In this document: piece after piece, positions 1 to 5,930 of the stretch
How positions within the stretch are numbered: position 1 is the stretch's first letter
Layout of the letters: each line of letters starts with the position of its first letter
Assembly: GCA_902774165.1 (NCBI GenBank)
Contig: CACYHJ010000190.1
Coordinates: 1-5,988 of the forward strand
Length of the DNA: 5,988 nt
Source of the DNA: Oscillospiraceae bacterium
GTDB taxonomy: Bacteria > Bacillota > Clostridia > Oscillospirales > Acutalibacteraceae
Direction of reading: 5' to 3'
Program-made: the position numbers and the translations under genes
The notes under the pieces: model-generated
Told to the model about the DNA's origin: nothing
Databases searched by the model: none
Seen by the model: only the letters and a program-made list of their open reading frames with translations

Positions 1-1
1 A

Positions 2-61
2 GAGGAGCTGGAGGAACAGCTGCTGGAGTGGTACGAGGCGGTTGAGGAGCTTTCAAACTAA
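2..61 (+). CDS. C-terminal end of an upstream gene (possibly ABC-F ATPase), partial
   Basis: Only the last 19 codons are present, reading EELEEQLLEWYEAVEELSN and ending in TAA at 59-61. The composition is that of an amphipathic, acidic, Leu-rich helix. Tails of this kind, with Glu-rich coiled-coil sequence and a Trp close to an ELS-type ending, are common at the C-terminus of ABC-F family ATPases in Firmicutes, but too little sequence is visible to prove it. The reading frame is inferred from the composition and from the stop falling directly at the ribosome binding site AGAGGAGG of the next ATG (78), a typical close operon junction. Any acidic coiled-coil protein would fit equally well, so the family name is a guess. 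Confidence 0.5.
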   Translation, partial: EELEEQLLEWYEAVEELSN

Positions 62-152
62 GAGGAGGCACTGCAGGATGAAAGAAATCCGGAATCCCTG
101 TCCGTCCGCGGTTGCCGACAGATCTTTGAAGGCGGCAGACTCTGTATCCTGA
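61..152 (+). other. Strong RBS and ATG opening a 24-codon frame out of phase with the mannosidase
   Basis: AGAGGAGG at 61-68 sits 9 nt before ATG at 78-80, the best translation start in this part of the window. The frame it opens (MKEIRNPCPSAV...) stops at TGA 150-152 after 24 codons and resembles nothing I know. The following mannosidase is in another frame, which is open without a stop from 62 onward but has no ATG or GTG before 302. One extra base soon after the ATG, for example a fourth A in the AAA run at 81-83, would join this start to the mannosidase as MKRNPESLSV and onward. The readings are: the original mannosidase start separated by a one-base loss, a base-calling error, or a short leader peptide coupled to re-initiation at TTG 170. 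Confidence 0.5.
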
Positions 153-169
153 ATCAGACGGCGCTTTCC

Positions 170-2500
170 TTGACTTATGATCTTGAACTGCTTTATCAAG
201 CGGCGGTCAGCGGGGCCTTTGACGAGGATTTCTCCGCAAAAACGATCCGGGAGCTTGACAATGCGCTGGATCTGATTGATTTTGATGACGTTTCTGACGC
301 AATGCTCTGCAATGCCGCAAAGTACATCGAAGATCATATTTACAATGATACAACTTACCGGGGCAGCGGAACCGTTGCATTGATAGGGCATTCACACCTT
401 GATATCGCTTATTATTGGCGGCGCATTCATACGGTGGAGAAGAACCTGCGCACGGTCCTCATTCATCCGGACGTTTTTGAAGAACTGAAAGAAAAAATCG
501 CTGCCGGGACCTTTGAACCGGTCGGCGCGATGTATGTGGAGCCGGACTGCAACATTCCTTCCGCGGAGAGCCTGATCAGGCAATGTCTTTACGGGCAGAT
601 GTTTTACCGGGAGAATTTCGGCTTTGATGTTGACAATTGCTGGCTGCCGGACGTTTTCGGCAACAGCTGGATCCTGCCGCAGATTCTCAAAAAAAGCGGC
701 GTAGACTATTTCGTGTCAAACAAGATGTCCACCTGGAACGACACCAATCGTTTTCCGCACAATAATTTTATCTGGCGTGGGATCGACGGCAGCGAGGTGT
801 TTGCCTGCGTTCCGCCGACGCACTTCATTTCATGGAACGAGGCGGAGCAGGTCAAAGAAAACTGGGACGCGTTTCAGGATAAAGAGACCGGAACCGCGAC
901 GATGCAGATGTTCGGTTACGGCGACGGCGGCAGCGGCTGTACGGAAGAAATGATCGAACTGATGCACCGTTTTGCCCGCCTTTCCGTCATGCCTTGTACA
1001 GAGCACGTCACGGGGAAAGAATTCCTGCATAAGAATTTTACCCGTGACAAAAATCTTGCCGTCTGGGACGGGGAACTCTATCTTGAAATGCACCGCGGCA
1101 CCTTTACGACAAAATCCGAGCTCAAACGTCTCAACCGGAAGCTGGAATCAAAATTCCGCGACGCGGAGATGATCTGCGCCGCCAGACGGCAGAACGGCGA
1201 GGCGTATCCTGCCGAACGGCTTCGTAAGCTTTACAAGCTGTTCCTTGTCAATCAGTTCCACGATATTCTGCCCGGCAGTCATATTACCCCGGTCTATCGG
1301 GACGCGATCAGAGACCTCGCAGAGATCGACGCCGACCTTGACGACGTCATTGGGAATGACGGCGTATATTTCAATACGCTCGGCTTCGCGAGAACGGAGC
1401 CGGTGTTTGTTCCCGGAGCGGGAGACTTTGTCCGTCACGGCGTCAGGGGCGCATACGCTTTTTGTTCCGACGCCGCTTTCGGCGCGGTTTCCCTCAGCGC
1501 CGGGAAGGACGCCGACTGGTTCGTGTCTTCTGGCAATACGGTAACGACCCCGTTCTACGTTGCTGAATTTGAGAAAGACGGCAGCTTCCTGAGTCTGAAA
1601 GAGCCGGAGACGGGACGCGAATGGGTTTCGGGAGATTTCAACCGGCTGCGCCTGTATGCGGACAAGCCCGGCAATTACGACGCCTGGGATATCCTGCCGG
1701 ATTATGAAGACGTGCAGTATCCTCTCACGGTGGAGGAACCGATTCATTTTGTCCGTGCCGACGGTGAGTGCGCAGAGTTTTCTGTGCGTTTGAGGACCGG
1801 GCGAAGCCGCTGGGAAAAAATTATCCGTTTTTTCCGGCGCTCCCGTGCAATTGAAACCGAAAATGTTGTAAACTGGCACGAGAAGCACCGTCTGGCAAAA
1901 GCCGTCTTTGACGTCAATGTTCTCTCAAGGGAGCTTGTTTGCGACACGTCCGCCGGCTATATACGGCGTCCAACCCACCGCAATACGTCCTGGCAGCAGG
2001 CGCGGTTTGAGGTCTGTCACCACAAATACTGTGATTTCTCCGAATCCGGCGGGGGAGTCGCCCTGATCAATGAAGGGAAATACGGGGTCGGGGCAAAAGA
2101 CCGCAGGATTTCGCTCTCTCTTCTGCGCGCGCCGATCCGGCCGGATCCGACGTCGGACGAAGGTTTTCACGATTTTTGTTATGTGATCTATCCTCATGAA
2201 GGTAACCACATCAGCGCCGGGATCAATCAAAAGGCGCTGGAATACAACATCCCGCTTTCTCCTGCCGACGCCGGAATTCTTCCGGTTTCGGTACCGGACG
2301 ACCTGTTTCTGCAGGCGGTCAAGCTCTCCGAAGACGGGACGATGATTGTTGTCCGTCTGTGCGAGCAGAACGGAAGCCGGGGCAAGTTTTTGCCCGGAAA
2401 AACCGTCACGGTGCTCACCATGACGGAGGATATAATCTGTGAGACTGATGCGGTCGAGTATAAACCGTTTGAGATTTTGACGATCGGCATCAAATTATAA
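170..2500 (+). CDS. Glycoside hydrolase family 38 alpha-mannosidase, truncated and internally deleted; start uncertain
   Basis: GH38 enzymes are metal-dependent retaining alpha-mannosidases that remove mannose from glycans; no signal peptide is visible, so this one would be cytoplasmic. Numbering from TTG 170 (776 aa): the catalytic barrel begins near residue 69 with GHSHLD, giving metal ligands H76 and D78. The nucleophile is D161 in WLPDVFG. Family blocks EPVGAMYVEPDCN (116-128), FGYGDGG (248-254), WDGELYLEMHRGT (299-311) and NQFHDILPGS (361-370, metal ligand H364) follow. C-terminal beta domains run from about 396 and contain DAWDI (504-508), NWHEKH (568-573) and RPTHRNTSW (600-608). Bacterial relatives with this layout usually have about 1000 residues. 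Here the roughly 200-residue N-terminal domain is absent, and about 25-30 residues are missing between I98 and H99. No SD precedes TTG 170, and homology-like sequence (RQIFEGGRLCILN, 116-154) continues upstream in the same frame, so the true start lies earlier or the gene is broken. The rest is open and well conserved. Confidence 0.85.
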   Translation: MTYDLELLYQAAVSGAFDEDFSAKTIRELDNALDLIDFDDVSDAMLCNAAKYIEDHIYNDTTYRGSGTVALIGHSHLDIAYYWRRIHTVEKNLRTVLIHPDVFEELKEKIAAGTFEPVGAMYVEPDCNIPSAESLIRQCLYGQMFYRENFGFDVDNCWLPDVFGNSWILPQILKKSGVDYFVSNKMSTWNDTNRFPHNNFIWRGIDGSEVFACVPPTHFISWNEAEQVKENWDAFQDKETGTATMQMFGYGDGGSGCTEEMIELMHRFARLSVMPCTEHVTGKEFLHKNFTRDKNLAVWDGELYLEMHRGTFTTKSELKRLNRKLESKFRDAEMICAARRQNGEAYPAERLRKLYKLFLVNQFHDILPGSHITPVYRDAIRDLAEIDADLDDVIGNDGVYFNTLGFARTEPVFVPGAGDFVRHGVRGAYAFCSDAAFGAVSLSAGKDADWFVSSGNTVTTPFYVAEFEKDGSFLSLKEPETGREWVSGDFNRLRLYADKPGNYDAWDILPDYEDVQYPLTVEEPIHFVRADGECAEFSVRLRTGRSRWEKIIRFFRRSRAIETENVVNWHEKHRLAKAVFDVNVLSRELVCDTSAGYIRRPTHRNTSWQQARFEVCHHKYCDFSESGGGVALINEGKYGVGAKDRRISLSLLRAPIRPDPTSDEGFHDFCYVIYPHEGNHISAGINQKALEYNIPLSPADAGILPVSVPDDLFLQAVKLSEDGTMIVVRLCEQNGSRGKFLPGKTVTVLTMTEDIICETDAVEYKPFEILTIGIKL

Positions 2501-2518
2501 TGACGGAGGTTAAAAAAA

Positions 2519-2833
2519 ATGGAAAACGAAAACAAGACGATGACACAGGCGGCGCAGGACAACGCGATGTCTGCGGATAGAGCGAAAAAAAGAGGGATCG
2601 GCGCGTACATCGGCTGGATCATTCTCTCCGCTCTGCCGACGATCTTCCCGATCCTCGGTCTGATTGTTGTCGCGGTTCTCGCGTTTGTCGGGGCCGACGT
2701 CGACAGAAAGCGTTTCTTTAAAGCCGATCTTATTATTCACGGCGTGATTCTTGCAGTGCTTGTTATTCTTATTATCGTTCTGTTCGGCGTGTACGGAGAT
2801 ATCATTCTCCCTATGATCTCATCCAATTATTAA
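2519..2833 (+). CDS. Small two-helix integral membrane protein, unknown function
   Basis: This is a 104-residue protein with a good start: GGAGG at 2505-2509, 9 nt before the ATG. A polar, charged N-terminus (residues 1-26, with an AKKRG basic patch at 22-26) is followed by a hydrophobic stretch of about 27-58 (AYIGWIILSALPTIFPILGL and onward, with two prolines). A short basic loop VDRKRFFKAD (61-70) comes next, then a second hydrophobic helix at about 71-93 and a short tail. The plan of a proline-containing first segment, an RK-F-KA loop and a second helix recalls small membrane proteins that are common in Firmicutes genomes and have no assigned job; I cannot name the family. It starts 18 nt after the mannosidase stop with no terminator or promoter between, so co-transcription is likely. 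A functional link to the mannosidase is not shown. Confidence 0.8.
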   Translation: MENENKTMTQAAQDNAMSADRAKKRGIGAYIGWIILSALPTIFPILGLIVVAVLAFVGADVDRKRFFKADLIIHGVILAVLVILIIVLFGVYGDIILPMISSNY

Positions 2834-2871
2834 GCCTTTCTTAACCGCGTGTAAATTTAATACCGCACGCT

Positions 2872-2900
2872 TTGACAAGCAGTTGTTTCTGTGCTATGAT
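2872..2900 (+). promoter_or_regulatory. Sigma-A-type promoter of the dockerin protein gene
   Basis: A perfect -35 TTGACA (2872-2877) and a -10 TATGAT (2895-2900, five of six matches to TATAAT) are separated by 17 nt. Transcription would start near 2907, leaving a leader of about 24 nt before ATG 2931. It lies in the only non-coding gap between the small membrane protein and the dockerin gene. An inverted repeat overlaps the -10. Confidence 0.85.
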
Positions 2901-2908
2901 TGAATCAT
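2896..2908. promoter_or_regulatory. Inverted repeat ATGATT-G-AATCAT over the -10 and start site; candidate operator
   Basis: The two arms, ATGATT (2896-2901) and AATCAT (2903-2908), are perfect complements around one central G. The site covers most of the -10 hexamer and the expected transcription start, where a bound repressor would block polymerase. The arms are short and AT-rich, so chance is possible. No regulator is known or encoded beside it. Confidence 0.35.
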
Positions 2909-2930
2909 CTCATAACAGGTGGGATTTTTT

Positions 2931-4094
2931 ATGCGTAAAACTAAAAAAATATTAATTTCCCTCGTGGCTGTGCTGCTTTCCGGGGTACTTACGCTTTCGG
3001 CAACGGCCGCCTCGTCGTTTGACGTCGGATCCTTATTCGGCAACGATCCGCTACGCTCGTTTTTTACGATACTGAACCTGATCACAACAAAGAACGACGC
3101 GCCGAGTTATACGGAGACACCGCTCGAGCAGGTGCAGTATACGGACGCCGAGCTCGCAAGGCGCCAGGCAATTGTCGACCTTGTCAATAAAGATCTGAAC
3201 CGGATCAAAACAGAATGTCCCGGTTATTCGGTCAATTCCCAAAAAGGACTTCCGGGAAATAACAAGGACGCTGTGGAAGGCTATGTTCAGCAGGGAACCA
3301 CGCTTGCGGAATCCATTTTCCAGCTGCTGTTCGGCAAAGAGAAAAACCCCGTCAACGTTGAAACCATGATGGCGTCGATCGGAATTACATCTTTTTTTGC
3401 CGATGCCGGCACGTCACGACACGAACGCGGACTTGACAGCACTTATTCCGTCTCCGTCGCCGGAAAACCCTACGTCTCCATGCTGGAAGCGAAGGACGTT
3501 TACAATGAGAATCCTGTTACAAAATCCCGTTATTCCGACAGCTATGATTTCAAGATCTATCTGCAGGACGCGATCAATCCCGGTCCGGAATCGGCGCAGG
3601 CAAAGGTGTTTGATCTGTTTTCCGACGTGAAGCTTTATCAGACGCTATCAAGTCTGATGCCGGAAATCGATCAGAATCTCTTAAAGCTTCGCTATGTTGA
3701 CTGTTATATTCAGGGTACGGTCGATAAAGAGGGGAATCTGACGAGATATCTTACACATTACAAAGTGATTCTGCAGGTTGACACGTCGGAGTTCGACTAT
3801 GATCTCTCCCAATACATGGAAGCGATTAACAACAAAGAGCTCTACGAGAGCGAAGAGATTTATTATAATTTTGACTGGTCAAAGCGTGCGTTCGGCGATA
3901 TCAACGACGACAATCGGGTCACGACATCAGACGCAAGGGCGCTTCTGCGGATTGCATCAAAGCTTGATCCCGTCACGGAAACGTCCGTCCCCTTCGGCGA
4001 TATGAATTTTGACGGCAAGATTACGACCACCGACGCAAGAATCCTGCTGCGCAGCGTTGCCGGCCTGCAGGATATCCCGCAGAAGAAAAACTGA
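2931..4094 (+). CDS. Secreted protein of unknown function with C-terminal type I dockerin
   Basis: The ATG at 2931 is chosen because AGGTGG (2917-2922) lies 8 nt upstream; a GTG at 2919 would overlap that site. The 387-residue product begins with a clear Sec signal peptide: MRKTKK, a hydrophobic core at about 7-22, then LSATAASS with cleavage likely near 26-28. Residues 60-110 are polar and helical (YTDAELARRQAIVDLVNKDLNRIK). Residues 115-318 alternate helical and beta-like stretches and match no enzyme motif I recognise. Residues 321-382 are a dockerin: two calcium loops, DINDDNRVTTSD (323-334) and DMNFDGKITTTD (357-368), each with acidic or Asn ligands at positions 1, 3, 5 and 12 and followed by a DARxLLR helix. 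Dockerins bind cohesins on scaffoldins or cell-surface proteins, so this protein is probably exported and docked to a partner. It has its own promoter and terminator and appears monocistronic. Confidence 0.88.
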   Translation: MRKTKKILISLVAVLLSGVLTLSATAASSFDVGSLFGNDPLRSFFTILNLITTKNDAPSYTETPLEQVQYTDAELARRQAIVDLVNKDLNRIKTECPGYSVNSQKGLPGNNKDAVEGYVQQGTTLAESIFQLLFGKEKNPVNVETMMASIGITSFFADAGTSRHERGLDSTYSVSVAGKPYVSMLEAKDVYNENPVTKSRYSDSYDFKIYLQDAINPGPESAQAKVFDLFSDVKLYQTLSSLMPEIDQNLLKLRYVDCYIQGTVDKEGNLTRYLTHYKVILQVDTSEFDYDLSQYMEAINNKELYESEEIYYNFDWSKRAFGDINDDNRVTTSDARALLRIASKLDPVTETSVPFGDMNFDGKITTTDARILLRSVAGLQDIPQKKN

Positions 4095-4109
4095 ATCCGG
4101 TGTTCATCG

Positions 4110-4140
4110 GACGGGAACCGCAAGGCTTCCCGTCTTTTTT
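4110..4140 (+). terminator. Rho-independent terminator after the dockerin gene
   Basis: The 8-bp stem GACGGGAA/TTCCCGTC (4110-4117 with 4127-4134) is extended by CC/GG across one bulged C and capped by a GCAA tetraloop (4120-4123). Six T residues follow at 4135-4140. It starts 15 nt after the TGA and separates the dockerin unit from glpK. Confidence 0.92.
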
Positions 4141-4166
4141 GTATTGCGATTCCCGATAGAATTGAC

Positions 4167-4195
4167 TTGACATTTTTTATTAAATATTGTACACT
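4167..4195 (+). promoter_or_regulatory. Sigma-A-type promoter of glpK
   Basis: A perfect -35 TTGACA (4167-4172) is followed after 17 nt by TACACT (4190-4195, four of six matches to TATAAT). A start near 4202 gives a leader of about 48 nt before ATG 4250, which seems too short for the GlpP-type antiterminator leader known from some Bacilli. The weaker -10 and the flanking inverted repeat would suit a regulated promoter. Confidence 0.75.
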
Positions 4196-4219
4196 GAATA
4201 GGTAATTTATCACAATATT
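4183..4219. promoter_or_regulatory. Inverted repeat flanking the glpK -10/start region; candidate operator
   Basis: AATATTGT (4183-4190) and ACAATATT (4212-4219) are exact reverse complements separated by 21 nt. The left arm ends on the first base of the -10 and the right arm lies just after the expected start site, so the pair brackets the core promoter. It could be two half-sites for a regulator of glycerol use, or a transcript hairpin if the true start lies further upstream. The arms are AT-rich in an AT-rich gap, so chance cannot be excluded. Confidence 0.3.
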
Positions 4220-4249
4220 ACACAAAAACAGAGATTGGAGATTTGCGGT

Positions 4250-5761
4250 ATGTCCAAATATATCCTTGCGCTTGATCAGGGAACGACCAGTTCCAGAACG
4301 ATCGTCTTCAACAAAAAAGGCGAGATCGTTTCCAAAACACAGTATGAGTTTCCTCAGATCTATCCTCAGGCCGGCTGGGTTGAGCATGACCCGATGGATA
4401 TTCTGAAAAGCCAGATGCGTTCCCTTGCGGATACGCTGATCGACGGCAGCATCAAGGCGAAAGATATCGTCGGCATCGGCGTGACCAACCAGCGTGAAAC
4501 CACGATTCTTTGGGATAAGACGACCGGTCAGCCGGTTTACAACGCGATCGTCTGGCAGTGCCGCAGAACCGCCGATATGTGCGAAAAGCTGAAAGAAGAC
4601 AAGGAATTCTGTGATTATATCACTGAGCATACGGGCCTTCTTGTCGACGCATATTTCTCCGCTACAAAAATCAAATGGATCCTCGACCACAGCGAAAAAG
4701 CGCGTGAGGTCCTTGCCGCGGGAAATCTGCTGTTCGGCACGGTAGAAACCTGGATTATCTGGAACCTTTCCGGCGGTAAGGTGCATATTACCGATTATTC
4801 CAACGCTTCAAGAACCATGCTGTTTGACGTTGACAAGCTCTGCTGGGATGAGTATATCTGCAAAAAGCTCGATATCCCGATGCAGATCCTGCCGACTCCG
4901 GTTCCCTCAAGCCAGATTTACGGCCTTGTATCCTCCCACGGTATTCCCGGTCTGGAAGCGCTGACCGGAATCCCGATCTGCGGCGCCATCGGCGACCAGC
5001 CCGCGGCGCTGTTCGGCCAGGGCTGCTTTGAATCCGGCCAGGCAAAAAATACTTACGGCACCGGCTGCTTCCTGCTGATGAACACCGGGGAAAAACGCGT
5101 CAAATCCAAAAATAACCTCGTAACCGGCGTCGCGTGGGGCCTCAATGATAAAGTCTATTATGCGATCGAGGGCAGCGCCTTCAACGCCGGATCCACCATT
5201 CAGTGGCTGCGCGACGAGCTTCATCTGATCAAGAACGCGCCGGAATGCGACCGTCTCGCAGAATCTGTTCCCGACGCGGGCGGAATTTATCTTGTTCCGG
5301 CCTTCACCGGTCTCGGCGCTCCTTATTGGGATATGTATGCCAGAGGCTGTATTGTCGGTATTACCCGCGGCACCAACCGGGCGCATATCGCAAGAGCCGT
5401 TCTGGAAGGAATCGTTTATCAGCTCACGGATCTTTTGCGCGCAATGAAAGCCGATTCCGACGTTCCGCTCAAAGAGCTTCGCGTGGACGGCGGCGCAAGC
5501 GTCAGCAATATCATGATGCAGATTCAGGCGAACATGACCGGCTGCCCGGTCAACCGGCCGAAGGTCGTTGAAACGACCGGGCTCGGCGCCGCGTTTATGG
5601 CGGGGCTTGCTGTCGGTTTCTGGAGCGGAACGGAAGAGATTGAATCGCTTCGTCAGGTCGACAAGAATTTCTTCCCCGAAATCACCGAAGACGACCGGGA
5701 AAAATTCTACGCCGGATGGCAGAAGGCGGTTTCACGTGCAAGAGACTGGGCGGAGAAATAA
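4250..5761 (+). CDS. glpK: Glycerol kinase
   Basis: This FGGY-family kinase phosphorylates glycerol with ATP to sn-glycerol 3-phosphate in the cytoplasm. The ATG at 4250 is chosen because GGAG (4237-4240) lies 9 nt upstream and the product then begins MSKYILALDQGTTSSRTIVF like known glycerol kinases; a TTG at 4235 is an in-frame artefact. At 503 residues it is full length (E. coli 502). The N-terminal FGGY domain spans about 3-255 and the C-terminal domain about 260-455. Visible motifs are the phosphate loop DQGTTSS (9-15), glycerol-contacting R82 and E83 in NQRETT, Y135 in DAYFSATK, HITDYSNASRTMLFD (179-193), the catalytic base D249 in GAIGDQ, NTYGTG (267-272), GLGAPYWD (354-361) and DGGASVSN (413-420). 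The loop before D249 differs from both the Enterococcus and E. coli types, and GDQP replaces the near-universal GDQQ. No glpF or glpD lies beside it. It has its own promoter and terminator. Confidence 0.97.
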   Translation: MSKYILALDQGTTSSRTIVFNKKGEIVSKTQYEFPQIYPQAGWVEHDPMDILKSQMRSLADTLIDGSIKAKDIVGIGVTNQRETTILWDKTTGQPVYNAIVWQCRRTADMCEKLKEDKEFCDYITEHTGLLVDAYFSATKIKWILDHSEKAREVLAAGNLLFGTVETWIIWNLSGGKVHITDYSNASRTMLFDVDKLCWDEYICKKLDIPMQILPTPVPSSQIYGLVSSHGIPGLEALTGIPICGAIGDQPAALFGQGCFESGQAKNTYGTGCFLLMNTGEKRVKSKNNLVTGVAWGLNDKVYYAIEGSAFNAGSTIQWLRDELHLIKNAPECDRLAESVPDAGGIYLVPAFTGLGAPYWDMYARGCIVGITRGTNRAHIARAVLEGIVYQLTDLLRAMKADSDVPLKELRVDGGASVSNIMMQIQANMTGCPVNRPKVVETTGLGAAFMAGLAVGFWSGTEEIESLRQVDKNFFPEITEDDREKFYAGWQKAVSRARDWAEK

Positions 5762-5820
5762 ACGCTTTTTGTGCCGGACAAGCTTGTTCTGACGTATATT
5801 CTCTGTTTTGAATAGTTTTT

Positions 5821-5851
5821 ATGAGACGTTCCGCGGAACGTCTCATATTTT
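5821..5851 (+). terminator. Rho-independent terminator after glpK
   Basis: Bases 5821-5846 form a perfect 26-nt palindrome: an 11-bp stem beginning ATGAGACGTTC with a CGCG loop (5832-5835). ATTTTT follows at 5846-5851. A T-run also precedes the stem (5816-5820), so on the minus strand the hairpin is followed by A residues and would not terminate; it serves the + strand only. It lies about 60 nt after the glpK stop. Confidence 0.9.
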
Positions 5852-5873
5852 TAACGAAATCGGTATATTAATA

Positions 5874-5902
5874 TTGATTTTTATACATCCCTGTGATATA
5901 AT
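5874..5902 (+). promoter_or_regulatory. Promoter of serC with extended -10
   Basis: TTGATT (5874-5879) and a perfect TATAAT (5897-5902) are separated by 17 nt. TG at 5894-5895, one base before the -10, adds an extended -10 element. A start near 5909 leaves a leader of about 22 nt. Lying directly after the glpK terminator, it makes serC an independent unit. Confidence 0.85.
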
Positions 5903-5930
5903 ATCTGAAATTTAAATTGGAGGAACAGAT

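Noticed and set aside
78..152. 24-codon ORF with a strong RBS as a real small gene
   Set aside because: The peptide has no recognisable feature, and the position is better explained as the displaced start of the mannosidase; it is kept only as an annotated start-site anomaly.
1148..1888. 246-codon open frame on the minus strand inside the mannosidase gene
   Set aside because: It is antisense to conserved GH38 sequence, the product is unlike any family I know, and no convincing start signal was noted; it is a shadow.
2134..2157. Two adjacent palindromes in the mannosidase gene: a 14-mer centred on GGCC (2134-2147) and a 12-mer centred on ACGT (2146-2157)
   Set aside because: They encode the conserved segment IRPDPTSDE of the GH38 protein with GC-rich codons; coding constraint explains them, and there is no other sign of a site or origin.
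2847..2870. Possible terminator between the small membrane protein and the dockerin gene (GCGTG/CACGC)
   Set aside because: The stem has only 5 bp with a 14-nt loop, only three T residues follow, and it runs into the -35 element; too weak to call.
4095..4249. Riboswitch or antiterminator leader in front of glpK
   Set aside because: The gap is filled by the terminator of the preceding gene and a compact promoter; the remaining leader is about 48 nt and AT-rich with no conserved riboswitch core.
3863..4786. 307-codon open frame on the minus strand across the dockerin gene end, the gap and the glpK start
   Set aside because: It lies antisense to two well-supported genes, crosses a clear + strand terminator and promoter, and its protein resembles nothing; it is an open-frame shadow of biased codon use.
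5778..5787. 10-nt palindrome ACAAGCTTGT in the glpK 3' untranslated region
   Set aside because: It is short, has no U-run behind it, and is followed by the much stronger hairpin at 5821; probably chance.
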